DNA from: Plecoglossus altivelis
Taxonomy: Eukaryota > Chordata > Actinopteri > Osmeriformes > Plecoglossidae
Assembly: GCA_036571765.1 (NCBI GenBank)
Contig: BROE01000016.1
Span: 14,041,065-14,105,064, forward strand
Reading direction: 5' to 3'
Length of the DNA: 64,000 bases
Each line of letters starts with the position of its first letter. The first letter of the stretch is position 1. The notes beneath the pieces were generated by a model, which saw only the letters and a list, made by a program, of their open reading frames with translations, searched no databases and was not told the origin of the DNA. Shown in pieces: positions 10,561-22,331 of this stretch. The position numbers were made by a program, and so were the translations under genes.

Positions 10561-10770
10561 ATGTCTGTCTCTCTAACTGCCTGTCTGTCTCTCTGCCCGC
10601 CTGATTGTCTGTCTACCTACCTGCCTGTCTCTCTACCTGCCTGTCTGTCTCTCTACCTGCCTGTCTGTCTCTCTACCTGCCTGACTGTCTCTCTACCTGC
10701 CTGTCTGTCTCTCTACCTGCCTGTCTGTCTCTCTACCTGCCTGACTGTCTCTCTGCCTGCCAGTCTGTTG
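10561..10770 (+). repeat. 20-bp minisatellite with 60-bp higher-order period
   Basis: About ten copies of CTGCCTGTCTGTCTCTCTAC-type units. CTGACTGTCT replaces CTGTCTGTCT at 10681 and 10741, exactly 60 bp apart, showing a three-unit higher-order repeat. Confidence 0.88.
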
Positions 10771-11134
10771 CTCTGTTGCTCTAATTACATATGTTTGCAA
10801 TGGAGTTGGAGTCACAACCAGCCTGCTCCTTGACTTCAGTCTTACGCCCACCTTCCTGTGTGAGAGGAGGAGAGCTCTACATGGTCATCTAAGGTGTAGT
10901 GTTGAACCTTGGTGGTGTTACAGCTTCCCTTTGTGCTCCACACAAAGTTCCACAAGTTTTAAACATCGGCCAACTCATTTAAGAAACTCGGACTGTGAGG
11001 TTAGAGTCTGAGGGGAACAGGTGAGACTTATTAAATGTTGTAGCTTGATGTTCCACCTGGTACAGCAGGGTCAGGGTAAACTGATACTTTGGCCCTTAAC
11101 CAAGTCTATGGCATTGCTGTTCTGAATGTTCTGA

Positions 11135-11222
11135 GAAGAGAGGCGAGGGGAGAGGAGGGGAGGGGAGGGGAGGCCAGGGCATGGGGGGAGGGGAGAGTAG
11201 GGGAGGGGGGAGGAGGGGAGGT
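11135..11222 (+). repeat. GGGGA purine tract
   Basis: Repeats of GAGGGGAGGGG occur over about 90 bases, in a potential quadruplex or triplex sequence. Confidence 0.7.
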
Positions 11223-12039
11223 CAAGGTGTAGCTTCCTGACGTGTCCTTGTGACACCTGACCTCAGCGCATCATTAACACCTGAACCTTGCTTCCCTTTA
11301 CACTTGATCTCACCAATCCTCAGACTCCTTCTCCTCTAACAAGGATGGGATGGAGAGGTGACAGGAAGGGTAATAATCGTGTCTCTCAAGAAATTCTTAT
11401 GTGGGATGAATTCATGTCTAAGGCCCCAATAAGCATACAATGAACCATAGAGGAATAAAGTGATGTTTAGGGAGCAAGTCGTAAAGTTGAGATCTTCCAC
11501 CCTCCTGATTGGATAATGTGAGTCAAGCACACATGTTAACACTCCACTCATACCTTACTCTCTCTTCCGCGCACCCCCGCACATGCACACAAGTACAATC
11601 GATATAAACTCATACACGCAAAAAACAAGTCTAAGTGTAGTCTATGGAAAAAAAATACAGTAGCCATGTTGGACCACAGGATTGTGGTTAAATCACTGGA
11701 TTATCTCAGGGTAACAGACATGACCAATCTAATGGGAATCAGATATCTTTTCCACGTTGTATGTTGTTGTCTGGAACCTTCTGTCCTCTCAGGTCTGTTT
11801 GCTTCCTTCTCTTGATGATGCTACTGCTTCTCCTGTCATTATTAAACCTGACATATAATCCGATTTTGCAGGTCAGGTTTTGGTGCAAATCGTGGTTGGT
11901 TTATTAGATTTAGCTTTGACTTGGCTGTCTAGAGAAGGGCGTTCTGCAGACACGGTGTCAGACAGGTACAGGAGGTAGGCTGCAAGCCAGACACAGATGA
12001 CAGACAGGACAGGTACAGTAACCTTATTGTTCCTGTCTT

Positions 12040-12179
12040 ATAGACAGCTGCTGGAGGGTGCCACTTAGACACACAGGCAGATGGGAAGGCAGATAGACAG
12101 CTGCTGTAGGGAGCCAGTTAGACAGACAGACAGACAGGTAGACAGGAAGGCAGATAGACAGCTGCTGTAGGGAGCCAGT

Positions 12180-12217
<38 letters not shown>

Positions 12218-12245
12218 GGAAGGCAGATAGACAGCTGCTGTATGG
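12040..12245 (+). repeat. CAGA microsatellite within a 60-70 bp repeated unit
   Basis: AGACAGCTGCTG recurs at about 12042, 12095, 12156 and 12229. Units are separated by (CAGA)n of increasing length and AGGCAGATAG. Confidence 0.85.
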
Positions 12246-12399
12246 AGGCTGACAGGCTGTGTGGTTGATGTGACCTCCAAAAGACTCTGTGTCTGATTCA
12301 GAGATTTACGATATGAAATCAGGAGTGGTCTGACCCTCACTACCAGATAAGAGGATCAAGGACTGCCATCAATTTCTCAGTTTTATGATTGTTGGAACC

Positions 12400-12640
12400 A
12401 CAGTCTCTCTATGTCACTCTTCCTCTCTCTCTCTCTTTCTGTCTCTGTTTTTTGATCTAACAGTCTCTCACTGTCAGTCTCTCTCTCTGTCACTCTTCCT
12501 TTCTCTCTCTCTCTTTCTGTTGCTCTCTTTTGATCTAACTGTCTCTCTCTGTGTCTCTATCTCTCTGTCACTCCCTTTCTCTCTCTCTTTCTGTTTCTCT
12601 CTTTTGATCTAACTGTCTCTCTCTGTGTGTCTCTCTTACA
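12400..12640 (+). repeat. CT-rich repeat containing TTTTGATCTAACTGTCTCT
   Basis: The word TTTGATCTAAC occurs three times (about 12450, 12528 and 12602), each followed by (CT)n. This makes three diverged units of about 75 bases. Confidence 0.8.
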
Positions 12641-13400
12641 CACACCTGTACCCTCTGCTGCATACTCCAAGTTGTGAACAACAACAGAGAAGAGAGACTG
12701 ACAGAGAGGGAGGGAGAAAGTGAAAGAGAAAAACACTTTTCACTTTTCAATTTCCGTGCAAGCAAGTGAGCGAGCAGCTGGTTCCAATTCAATTATTTTA
12801 TTCATGACATGCTTATTTGAACTTGTCACTGGCTGGCAGGTTCCCAGTGAGCGGTGGGAAGGAGGCTGGTTTGAAAGGCCAGGAGAGAGGAGCAGAGGAG
12901 ACGAGAGCCAGCGCTACCCGCTGTTCTCTGGGAAGACCTGGCCTGCTGTTTCGCAACACCCATGTGGAGGGATGCTTCAGTATCTCTCAGCAGGATGACA
13001 TCTGATGTGTTTATACGCATTGTTTTCTTTTAACTGGGGTTATTAGCCCAAACCTGATATGCTAATACAGCAAGGCGTCGCCGAGGTCCACCGTTCGAAA
13101 CAGGACGGACTTGGAGGAACAGGATTTACATGGAAACTTGTTAAAAGCTCAATTGTGGTTGTGTGATGGAAAAGTGGGATTCTCTCCTGTGTATCACATG
13201 CAGTTTTACATGAAGTCAAAACGTCCAGTTGACCACTGATGTTGAGCTATAAATCAAGAATAACTTGTAATAACCCTTGACGTGTACAATTCACCACGTG
13301 AGAAAAACCAATGCTGTAGATACAGTCACTAAAACCAATATGCTCTCTCATTTACTTCCATCTCATTTTCTGTCTCCTACACACACGCTTGCATCAACGT

Positions 13401-13402
<2 letters not shown>

Positions 13403-13472
<70 letters not shown>
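13403..13472 (+). repeat. (CA)35 microsatellite
   Basis: Pure AC repeat of 70 bases. Confidence 0.97.
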
Positions 13473-13473
<1 letters not shown>

Positions 13474-14017
13474 AGCCCACTGTAGTCTTAGTGCCTCAGA
13501 TGTGCTGTGTTTTGGAGGCACAGACGCGTGAGGAAGTGGGGTGAGAAATTGTCGTCTCCACGGGGTCTTGCATGGGGAATAGGAAATATGATTCATATCA
13601 AATCCCCTCCTCGCTTAGAGACGAGAGCTTTTTTTATTGCATCTTTTTGTGTTGTCAGCAGATGTGGTGTGTGATGTTTTTTTCCCCCCTGTCCGCTCTC
13701 CTCTGCTCTCCTCTCCTTCCTAGTGCTGTCCACCCCGAATGTACAGCTGCCTTCAAGGCTGCTTTCTCTGCTAGCTACCTGTCATACACGTCAGAAGAAG
13801 CAAGACCAAACATGCTACACATGCCAACTCTCACTGAACCCAGTTCTGACTTTGGAACTGAAACCTGTCCGATCCGTTTCAGGGGGAAGAGGGCAAGTTT
13901 GGGATGACCTCTGTGAGGTGACTACCCCACCCCAGTCAGTGAAGGGCAATGCCCCCCTAATTCAATGCAGTGCCCCCTCATTATTGTAGCTATAAGAGTT
14001 TGTAAAGCCTCATACTA

Positions 14018-14032
14018 AATGCCCCCTTGTGG
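14018..14032 (-). promoter_or_regulatory. CTCF-like motif, minus strand
   Basis: The reverse complement reads CCACAAGGGGGCATT, 13 of 15 consensus positions. Two further GCCCCC words lie within 80 bases upstream. Confidence 0.3.
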
Positions 14033-14134
14033 AAACCAAATGCCCGCCTGCCCGATTGGTTCTCCAGCCCAGCCTGCTGCACACACTGCATGTCGAGAAC
14101 CACCACAGAGGAAGCGCTTTGATGGAGGCTTCAC

Positions 14135-14135
14135 T

Positions 14136-14173
<38 letters not shown>
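14135..14173 (+). repeat. (CAGA)n microsatellite
   Basis: About ten copies of ACAG, pure. Confidence 0.93.
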
Positions 14174-14267
14174 TCGCCTGTCTGGGTGCTGTGTCTCTTG
14201 CTGCGCGAATGTTGTCCGGGACAGACTCCTCTGTTTACCGCTCGGATGTGTTGGACCGTCCCAGACC

Positions 14268-14372
14268 TCTCCTCTCCTTCTCTCCTCTCCTCTTCTCTTC
14301 TCTCCTCTCCTCCTCTCATCCTCGCCTCCTCTCATCCTCGCCTCTCCTCTCCTCCTCTCCTCTGCTCGTTCT
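14268..14372 (+). repeat. CTCCT/CTCTC pyrimidine repeat
   Basis: CTCTCCTCTTCTC and CATCCTCGCCTCCTCT words are repeated over about 100 bases. Confidence 0.8.
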
Positions 14373-14905
14373 AAGAGGATCTATATCAGGACAGACCCCT
14401 CATTCTGAGCTCCAGATATTTTGGACCAACGGGACTTTGTTTACACCAAAGTGGGTTACGATTGGACGAGTTTGGGGATGCATGTAGGACAGAGTGTGTC
14501 TGTTTAAGAGTGCGTACTGTGTGTGTGCGTATGCTCACAAGTGTGTGTTTCAGCGTGGTCTGCCCTCGTTATCAAACGAACAGTATGGCTGCATGGAGCC
14601 TTGTGGGATTTGTTCCTGACGCGTCCTAACACTTAGCTAGTTTGGATGGGGTCAGAGAAACAGGCCCGTCGCTGCAACTGCAACTCCAGTGTGTGTGTGT
14701 GTCTCAGTGTCTCAGTTTAAAGAGCGCAGACAGTGGGCAGCCCCATGCAGGAGCTCAGCAGGGAGGCTCAGAGAGCGTTTTAGCAGCTTCGACTACAGTG
14801 GGGGTTCCACAAACGCACCACTAACAAGCTGCACAGCCTCCCAACACACGGTGTGCATCGCTCCTCGCTGCGCTTATCACATCCTTTTTCTCTGCGTGAT
14901 AAGAG

Positions 14906-15175
14906 TTGGTGTGTGCGTGTGCATGCTTACGTGTGATAGCTGACGTGTGTGTGTGCGTATGTGTGTGTGCGTGTGCATGCTTACATGTGATAGCTGACGT
15001 GTGTGTGTGCGTATGTGTGTGTGTGTTTGCATGCTTACATGTGATAGCTGACGTGTGTGTGTGCGTATGTGTGTGTGTTTGCATGCTTACGTGTGACAGC
15101 TGACGCGTGTGTGTGCGTGTGTGTACACGTGCGCTTGTGATAGTTGACATTTGTGTGTGTGTGTGTGTGTGTGTG
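14906..15175 (+). repeat. GT-rich minisatellite, 52-54 bp unit, 4 copies
   Basis: GCATGCTTAC recurs at 14921, 14975, 15029 and 15081. Each is followed by RTGTGATAGCTGACG and a GT/GCGTAT run. Pure GT follows to 15175. Confidence 0.88.
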
Positions 15176-15764
15176 TACAAACAGCTGGGCTGTGTAGATG
15201 ACACACCCCTACAGTTAGCAGGGCTCTTGAGTGGGTTAGTCTGTATCGGAAGCAATCGGACACACAGTAATGTTCCCCTTCAGTGTTTCAGGACAAACAG
15301 CCACGGTGAGGTGAACAGCCTGAAGGCTTTTCTGCGTCTGTCTCTGCGTCTGCTTTAAGTGACTCGTTATTTCTGAAGCTGCATACAGCTGCTGGTTATC
15401 GTGTTTTGAATTTAATCTCGAAGATTGCCGTGAGTGTAAAACGGCTCACCACCACTCCTTCATTCACTGCCTCTGTCTCTCTCTCTCCCCTTAACACAAA
15501 TCAACCACTTTCAAGGTCATTTGATGGCAGGAAAAGTACGCTTTGAGCTGTAGAAGTTCTAAAATATCCAAAATGCCGTGTTTTCTTTGAATACCTTGCC
15601 TTGTTTTTTTTATTGCCTCGTGAGCATTGACAGGCAACTGTTCCGCTCTGGAGGAGAACCCTGTACAAAGGCAGTTTTGTCTGATTGTAGTTTGCTGCCA
15701 CAGGTTATCCTGACCCGAGTTGTCTGTCCAACCTGCAGGTCCCGTTGAATAGCACACATGGACA

Positions 15765-15768
<4 letters not shown>

Positions 15769-15811
<43 letters not shown>
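15769..15811 (+). repeat. (CA)21 microsatellite
   Basis: Pure AC repeat of 43 bases, 229 bases upstream of exon w5. Confidence 0.96.
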
Positions 15812-15813
<2 letters not shown>

Positions 15814-16039
15814 AAATAACTCCACATTTGAGAGTACTTTGACAATTTTTAACAGCACTATGGTATAGATAATGGACACAAACAATGATGTTCAACAGCC
15901 CCTCAAACCTATTAAGATGTCATCCAGAGCGAGATGTGAAATAGCTGTCATTCTTACCTGGACAACACCAACCTCTGCAACACTTAGGAAAATGTTTCTG
16001 ACTGTCTATGTCTTGCCTCGTTTCTTTGTCTCCCGTCAG

Positions 16040-16133
16040 CCTGCAAGTGCAACGGCCATGCCAACCTGTGCCAGGTGGCCACAGGAAAATGCTTCTGTAC
16101 CACCAAGGGAGTGAAGGGAGACCAGTGCCAGCT
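16040..16133 (+). CDS. atrnl1: ATRNL1 exon w5: first part of second laminin-type EGF module
   Basis: The acceptor GTCAG ends at 16039 and the donor CT|GTAAGT follows 16133. The exon is 94 bases, entering in phase 1 and leaving in phase 2. It encodes ACKCNGHANLCQVATGKCFC and then TTKGVKGDQCQL, where the last leucine codon is completed by the first base of w6. Six of the eight laminin-EGF cysteines are here and two are in w6. The KCFCTTKGVKGDQCQLC string is nearly invariant in attractins. Confidence 0.95.
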
Positions 16134-16320
16134 GTAAGTATAAACCATGCTTGTATTCTTATAAACTGCTATTGTCTTCTTGACCAACTTATGTTATGGG
16201 TCAATACCCTATACGGACTCTAAAATGACACGAATGACACATCAAGTTACAGCTAACCCCTGCCCTTTGTGACATCAGCCCCCTGTCTCCAGGGCCGCTG
16301 TGAGGTTGGCCTCTTTGTGA

Positions 16321-16351
16321 CCCCCCCCCCCTCCACACACACACACACACT
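16321..16351 (+). repeat. C run followed by CA repeat
   Basis: A run of C with CTCC is followed by (CA)8. Confidence 0.75.
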
Positions 16352-16914
16352 TTAACTGAGTCAGCGTATCGCCGCTCTGCTAATGCACTTTGATAGCTTC
16401 AATGCCCCGAAATGGGGTTGGCACAGGTGGGCACAGCACCCGGCATGTGCCCTCCCAGCTCCTGGCCTGGCCGCTGCACGCACAACTATAATAGCCCTAA
16501 GTGGTCGGGCGGGCTTGGAGAGGCAGGGAGAAAAATGCTGCATCGATAAATCTGAGGGAGAAGGATGGGGGAGTGAGTTTCAACGGAAAAAAGGCAACAG
16601 GGGAAGGCAGAGAGGAAGTGCAGGAGGAAAGGACGAGAGACTAGGGATGGAGAGACTAAGAGGAGAGGGCGTTTGGAAAAAGAAGGCAAATCCAGAGGAG
16701 AGAGAAAGCACTGCTGCTACTGAGAGAGAACGAGGGAACTTGGAGGGAGTTCGCTTCTGCCGCACCAGACTCTCATCTTCAGCCAGTCAGTTCCAGTTTA
16801 GCCAAGGAAGAAGCATCTGCTTGACTGACCGCATATCTGTGCGTCATTGTTACCGGTTGACCTTTGCACCGTTGGAACTCCAGTGTTTGATGTGAGCGTG
16901 TTTCAGGTTCATGT

Positions 16915-16970
16915 TCGAGAGAGAAAGAGAGAGAGAGATAGAGATAGAGAGAGATAGAGATAGAGAGAGG
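16915..16970 (+). repeat. GA/GATA repeat
   Basis: GAGAGAAAGAGAGA is followed by GATAGAGATAGAGAGA words. Confidence 0.85.
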
Positions 16971-17281
16971 GTGTTGTTGAGCAGACTGTCTGGTGTTATA
17001 GAATGGAGCTCAGTTACTACCTTGCATCTGCAGATGCCTGAATCGGAACAATCTCACGTACCATAACTACTATATTCAGTGCAGCTCTGAACAAAGCAGA
17101 GAAAAGCACTAAGCACCAACCGTGTTTTTAAAAGCAGGCTCAGACCTGAGTGTTGCGGCCTTGTGCCTGCACCTCCACTGGGCTCCGTTCATGTTGACAT
17201 TCGTCACCGCCATGTGAGCCTAATGTTCCTTTGGAACCCACTCTTAACTTTCATTACTCACCCCTTTTCCTTCACCGGTGA

Positions 17282-17385
17282 AGGGAAAGAGATGGAGAGC
17301 GAGGGAGAGTGGAGAGAGTGGAGAGAGTGGAGAGACTTGAGGGAGTGAGGGGAAAGCAGAGCGAAAGAGGGAGAGACAAAGAGAA
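17282..17385 (+). repeat. Purine-rich GAGAGTG repeat
   Basis: GAGAGTGGA is repeated four times, then irregular GAAAGAGGGAGA. Confidence 0.75.
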
Positions 17386-17639
17386 AGCAGCAACCGTGTT
17401 TCAGGGTTTTTTTCCTCCTCCCCTTCCATTGATTTATACGTGTTCTCTGCACTCTCTGACTGTGCCGTGTCCCATCCTGCTCCCTTTAAACTGGCTGTCA
17501 GAACAGGTAGCTTCCTGACAGCATTGTTGTTAATGGCTGTGTCTAGCCCTGGACCATTTATTTACTATTTTGATTATGAACGAACAATTTAGCTCTGGAC
17601 AGACAGCAGGTGCCAATGATATTTAGGAGGTCTACCAAT

Positions 17640-17702
17640 AGATCCGCACACACATGCACTCACACGCGCGCGCACGCCCACACACACACACACGCATACA
17701 CA
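17640..17702 (+). repeat. CA/CG alternating tract
   Basis: CACACACATGCACTCACACG, then CGCGCGCACG and (CA)7. This is an alternating purine-pyrimidine tract of Z-DNA type. Confidence 0.75.
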
Positions 17703-17894
17703 GGTGCATGCTGGGAGTGCAATAAAGGAAGCATTAGCAGGGAAACAACAGTTTGTAATAGTATGTAGAGTCTGTGTAGTGCACTTGCTCATTTTTGTTT
17801 TCTTCAGGAGCGTGTGCCCAGGAGATTACTTTGTCACGCAGACTGAATTGAAACAAAGACAGTTTCGGTGTACCAGTGTGTCAATGTGCGGTCG

Positions 17895-17897
<3 letters not shown>

Positions 17898-17930
<33 letters not shown>

Positions 17931-18017
17931 ACTCAGAAATGTCAAAAGGAATGTGTGGATTCTCCTAGGGGATGTTTGTCCTCTGCTCCAGCTCTGGCTC
18001 ACTACTCCCTGGGTCTG

Positions 18018-18052
<35 letters not shown>
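17898..18052 (+). repeat. (GT)16 and (CA)16 in inverted arrangement
   Basis: A GT repeat at 17898-17930 and a CA repeat at 18020-18052 face each other across 89 bases. They are perfectly complementary and could pair in the transcript. Confidence 0.85.
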
Positions 18053-18055
<3 letters not shown>

Positions 18056-18307
18056 CTCGTTCACTATCTCTCACCAGCTTAGATGGTGTAGATGCCCCAG
18101 GATGGCCCTTCTCTGTCTTTGATTGGTTCCCAGTCTCACGTCGACGGGAGGCTGAACAGGTTGTGCTGATGCTGTATTTTTGGGAGGTCAGTGAGAGATT
18201 GGAGTGTCGTGTGTGTGTGTGTGTGAACGTGTATGTATGTGAGTGTGGCAAAAGTTAGAAGGGATAGTTGAGAGACCTGTGGACAGCAGGAGCATATTTC
18301 TGCTGAG

Positions 18308-18612
18308 TGAGATACTGATAGAAAGACTGATAGAAAGACTGATAGACAGACTGAAAGACAGACTGATACAGAGAGAGAGACAAAGTGAGAGACGGATAGA
18401 AAGAGTGAGAGACTGATCGACAGACTGATAGGCAGACTGATACAGAGTGAGAGACAGACTGATACAGAGTGAGAGACAGAGTGAGAGATGGATAGAAAGA
18501 GTGAGAGACAGAGTGAGAGACAGATAGAAAGAGTGAGAGACAGAGTGAGAGACAGATAGAAAGAGTGAGAGACAGAGTGAGAGACTAACTAAGTGAGAGA
18601 CTGAGTGAGTGA
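18308..18612 (+). repeat. GACTGATA/GAGAGACAGA minisatellite
   Basis: Words GATAGAAAGAGTGAGAGACA and GAGAGACAGACTGATACAGA are repeated over 300 bases with variable spacing. Confidence 0.85.
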
Positions 18613-18959
18613 AATCCAATCCCTGTCCTTATCTCCCCACCTGTCACACATCAAGATGCTTTTCCATCTCTGCCAGTGTGCTGTTTTCCATTTCATTTGC
18701 TCTTGAGCGAGTGTGAGTGTGCTCCAGTGCGCGTTCCTGTGTAACTTTGGTGTGTTTGTGTAGTTGTAGCGTGCATGTGAGCGGTTAGAAATAGATGCTC
18801 AAAGCGAGTATGTAGTGAGCTTGCGCTAACAACCAAGAGTATGTTTCCCACTGTGTGGCCATGAACAAATAAACGCTGACATGCAGACAGATGGAGAGAG
18901 AAAGAGCTGGAACTGTGAGTGAGGGAAGCCAGCGCCTGCTGCTTGATGAGAAAAAGAAT

Positions 18960-19082
18960 AACTGTAATGTATTCTTGCAGCAGATGCTTTTACCCACAAG
19001 GACATACGGGGGCCCAGTACAAGAGGGTGGGGGGCACATGACCTGCCACCTCTGGAGCTGCAGTCAAATGCCCTAAGCCATA
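18960..19082 (+). mobile_element. Decayed SINE-like element
   Basis: GCAGATGCTTTTACCCACAA then GGACATAC resembles the widespread fish element core (CATTTAGCAGACGCTTTTAT, TCCAAAGCGACTTACA). About 60 bases later GAGCTGCAGTCAAATGCCCT then AAGCCATAC resembles its other end, where a degraded tRNA-like head is usual. Family name is inferred; boundaries are approximate. Confidence 0.45.
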
Positions 19083-19474
19083 CTAAGTTAGGATACAGTA
19101 CAGGATGCACATAGTACAGGATGACTCTGTGGATGTTATATACTATAAACCCCTGTTGTTTGAGATGTGAAATAGCGTACATGTGTGCTTTTTAGAGACT
19201 GTTTATGTGGAACGAGCGTGACCGACCTTTCCCACTCGTTTGACGGCTGCAGCTCAACCGAAGTGGCGCTCAACCTCTTGGTCTGTGACGGTTCCCAGAG
19301 AACACTCTAGGCTCTTAGAGGCTCCTACTCGTCACTCTGAAGCTGCATGTGCTTAACGTTGTGTGTGTGTCAAATCAAAAAGTGAGTCTTTAATTGAGGA
19401 TTAAGGGTCTCCAAGGATGCTGGCTTGTCTCCTTGTAATGCCTCACAGGGACCGGTGGGGGAAACGAAGAGCCT

Positions 19475-19560
19475 GTGTGTGTGTGTGGGTGTGGGTGTGT
19501 GGGTGTGGGTGTGGGTGTGGGGGTGGGGGTGGGGGTGTGTGTGCGTGTGGGGGGGGGGTT
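19475..19560 (+). repeat. GTGTGG repeat
   Basis: GGGTGTGGGTGTG words are followed by a G run. Confidence 0.85.
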
Positions 19561-19757
19561 AATGGGATGAGGGGGGTTGAGTGGGGTGTAGAGACTTGGA
19601 GTCTGAGTATAAGACTAGTGAGGGTGAGGGACAGTGGTGAGATGTTGGCTCTGTTGTCCAGGGTGGTCTTCCGTTTTGGCAGCATTAACAGCAGAACTAA
19701 GCAGCTTAGCTCGTCCTCCCCTCCCCTGTCTCCCCAGTGTACTGTTCAAGTGTTAGT

Positions 19758-19830
19758 GGCCTCTCTCTCTCTCTCTTGTGTGTGTGTGATGTGTGTGTGT
19801 GTGTTTGTGTGTGTATATGTGTGTGTTTGT
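19758..19830 (+). repeat. CT then GT repeat
   Basis: (CT)8 is followed by an interrupted (GT)n to 19829. Confidence 0.8.
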
Positions 19831-20089
19831 TCCCCCAATCTCCACCTCCCAACTCCCAGCAGAGCCTTTTTAACACTGCTGTCATGTTCAGAAGATTACC
19901 AGAAGACACATAATTGTTTGAAAGGCCTCTCAGCTTTGTGTGTGTGTGTATGTGTATGTGTGTACAAATGAAAAGTGTTTTCCTTCCTCTGTCCTCTATG
20001 GGTTGAGTAGAGGTGGGCAGCTTTCAGACCTGATAACACTCAACACCCCTAAAGCTTATGTTGTCCAAACTTCCTGTGAGCAGCCATGA

Positions 20090-20520
20090 AGAAGCCCCCC
20101 CACCCCCACTCCACCTACCTCCCAGACCCCCCTACCTCACAACCCCCCTACCTCCCAGCTCCCTACCTTCCAGCCCCCCCTACCTCACAACCCCCCTACC
20201 TCCCAGCTCCCTACCTTCCAGCCCCCCCTACCTCCCAGCCCCCTACCTCCCAGCCCCCTACCTCCCAGCCCCTACCATTTCCAGGCCTCTCTACCTTTAT
20301 AGTTCTCCTCCATACATTCCCAGGCTTCCATCTCCCCAGCCTCTCTTACCTCCCAGCCTTCTATCCCTAGCCTTCTTCCTACCTCCCAGTCCTCCCTCTA
20401 TCTCTCCTCCATCCTTCCTACTCCAGCCCCCCTATCCTCAATGCCTCTACTTCCCAGCCTCTCCTACCTCCCAGCCTTTCCTACCTCCCAGCCTTTCCTA
20501 CCTCCCAGCCCTTGCTAGCC
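20090..20520 (+). repeat. CCTACCTCCCAGCCC minisatellite
   Basis: CTACCTCCCAGCCCC-type units (12-16 bp) recur irregularly over 430 bases of nearly pure pyrimidine on one strand. A 54-base CCTACCTCACAACCCCCCTA block appears twice (20131 and 20180). The Pro/Ser-rich reading frame here is a by-product. Confidence 0.85.
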
Positions 20521-20837
20521 TCCCTCTCAGTCTGGGTGTGGAACACAGCACCGCCGTCCTTGGCTGGATGAAATATTCAGCTCCGCTACTTGGTGACCCT
20601 GTCGCACTGCGGGGCAGGCGGGCTGAGGCTGAACAGAAATTACAAATGCAGCGTCGTGTGGGCCGCACATGGGGTGTGACCCGCTCCATCTCTCCGTTAC
20701 CCAGGCTGCCTTGCAGGGCTATTATTACCTCCATTTATTTACTCTCCAGGACACATTTACTGGTTTGTCATATGTGTTTAGAAAAGGCTTGTCTGGGCAG
20801 GTTGACTGTATATGTTTAAATATGGATTTGTCCCCAA

Positions 20838-20935
20838 ACTGGTTTCCTTGGTGACTGGCAGACTGGTTTTCTGGCTGCCTCCCTGGTTGGTTGGCTGACT
20901 GTCTTGTTGGCTGATTAGCTCGCTGGCTGGACAAT
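20838..20935 (+). repeat. Degenerate CTGG/TTGG repeat
   Basis: TGGCTGCCTCCCTGGTTGGT and similar words occur without strict period. Confidence 0.55.
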
Positions 20936-21361
20936 CTTTTTTTCCTGGCCCTTGTCTGGCTGCTGTGTTGCCATAGTAATGGCAGTAAATGCTGGTGTTT
21001 GCACTGCAGTAATGACCACTGCCTTCATAACCCCCTACTGCATGATCAAATGGCAACTTCCACAATTACCCTCTCTCTCTCGCACACGCACACACTGTAC
21101 ATACATAAAAAATGGATCATACTGCACTCCAGCGCCTAACCTCAGACACACCTTGTTCATGTTGTTTCAGGTCTAGACTCTCTTCTGGCTAGTTCTATTC
21201 AGAGACCCTGTGCACCAGTCTAGCTAACACCTACCTCTGTATTCACCACTCAGCCTGGATGAGTAGTTCCTCAGACAAGGTCAGGTTGTTGCTGCTGTTG
21301 AAGAGCCCTCAGTGAAGCTGTCAGAAGCCCCCCCCCTGGTCAGGGAGACACTCCTGGAGCT

Positions 21362-22000
21362 GTCTTTCTGTCTCTCTGGCGCTCGTCTGTCTGTCTGTCT
21401 CTCTGGCGCCCGTCTGTCTGTCTGTCTCTCTGGCGCTCGTCTGTCTGTCTGTCTGTCTCTCTGGCGCTCGTCTGTCTGTCTGTCTGTCTCTTTGGCGCTC
21501 ATCTGTCTGTCTGTCTCTCTGGCGCTCGTCTGTCTGTCTGTCTGTCTCTCTGGAGCTCGTCTGTCTATCTGTGTCTCTGGCGCTCATCTTTCTGTCTGTC
21601 TCTCTGGAGCTCGTCTGTCTGTCTGTCTCTCTAGAGCTTGTCTGTCTGTCTCTCTAGAGCTTGTCTGTATCTCTGGAGCTCGTCTGTCTCTCTGTCTGTC
21701 TCTCTAGAGCTCGTCTGTCTCTCTCTCGCTCATCTGTCTGTCTCTCTAGAGCTCATCTGTCTCTGTCTCTGTCTCTGGGGAGCTCAACTGTCTCTCTCTC
21801 TGTTTCCCTCCCTGGAGCTTGTCTATCTATCTCTCTCTCTCTGGAGCTTGTCTATTGCTCTTTCTGTCTCTGAAGCTTGTCTATCTCTCTCTCTCTCTCT
21901 CTCTCTGAAGCTTGTGTCTCTCTCTTTCTCTTTATGAAGCTTGTCCATCTCTCTCTCTGGAGCTTGTCTCTCTCTCTTTCCTGGAACTTGTCTAGACATC
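21362..22000 (+). repeat. CTGT/CTCT minisatellite with GGCGCTCGT or GGAGCTTGT anchors
   Basis: (CTGT)n(CT)n blocks of 25-60 bases each end in GGCGCTCGT (5' part), GAGCTCGT (middle) or GAAGCTTGT (3' part). This is a gradient of unit divergence over 640 bases. No stops occur in several frames, giving artefactual Ser/Leu/Cys reading frames. Confidence 0.9.
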
Positions 22001-22331
22001 TCTATTTGTCCTATAAATTGTCAAGCTCTCTCCTGGAGCTGGACTCTGTCTCCCTGTGGTCCAAATCCCAGTCCACAGCCCCACCCCAGATCCAGTCCCT
22101 GGCCCTGTCCCATTTCTCTGGCACTGGTGCAGGACACAGTGTGTCAGGGAAAATGGCTACAAAGTTACAACCATAAAAATACAGTGTCTGTGATGTTCCA
22201 ACAATGCATACACCATAGCGAACTGCATTTGGGTCATTGTTGTTGTCTTTAGTGAAGTGTTAGACTATAGACACTCTTTAGCTAATGCAATTGTTTCACA
22301 ACAACCCCCCTCCCTTTCACTGTATTTGCAG

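Larger units (their letters stand above)
7339..16039 (+). other. Intron w4-w5 (8701 bp)
   Basis: It is bounded by GTGAGT and GTCAG. It is rich in simple repeats (listed separately). Stretches without strong repeats are 7381-7680, 8010-8240, 10800-11100, 11250-12000, 12640-13370, 13480-14130, 14380-14900 and 15180-15765, and none shows an exon-like frame with splice sites. CTCF-like sites are at 7525 and 14018. Confidence 0.85.
16134..22331 (+). other. Intron w5-w6 (6198 bp)
   Basis: It is bounded by GTAAGT and TTGCAG. Simple repeats are listed separately. Sequence at 16360-16900, 17340-17630, 18620-19400 and 20520-21360 is mostly non-repetitive and shows no exon. A decayed SINE-like copy lies at 18960-19082. 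Confidence 0.85.

Noticed and set aside
20058..20819. 253-residue proline-rich reading frame
   Set aside because: It spans a CCTACCTCCCAGCCC minisatellite and loses any pattern outside it. No homology recognised.
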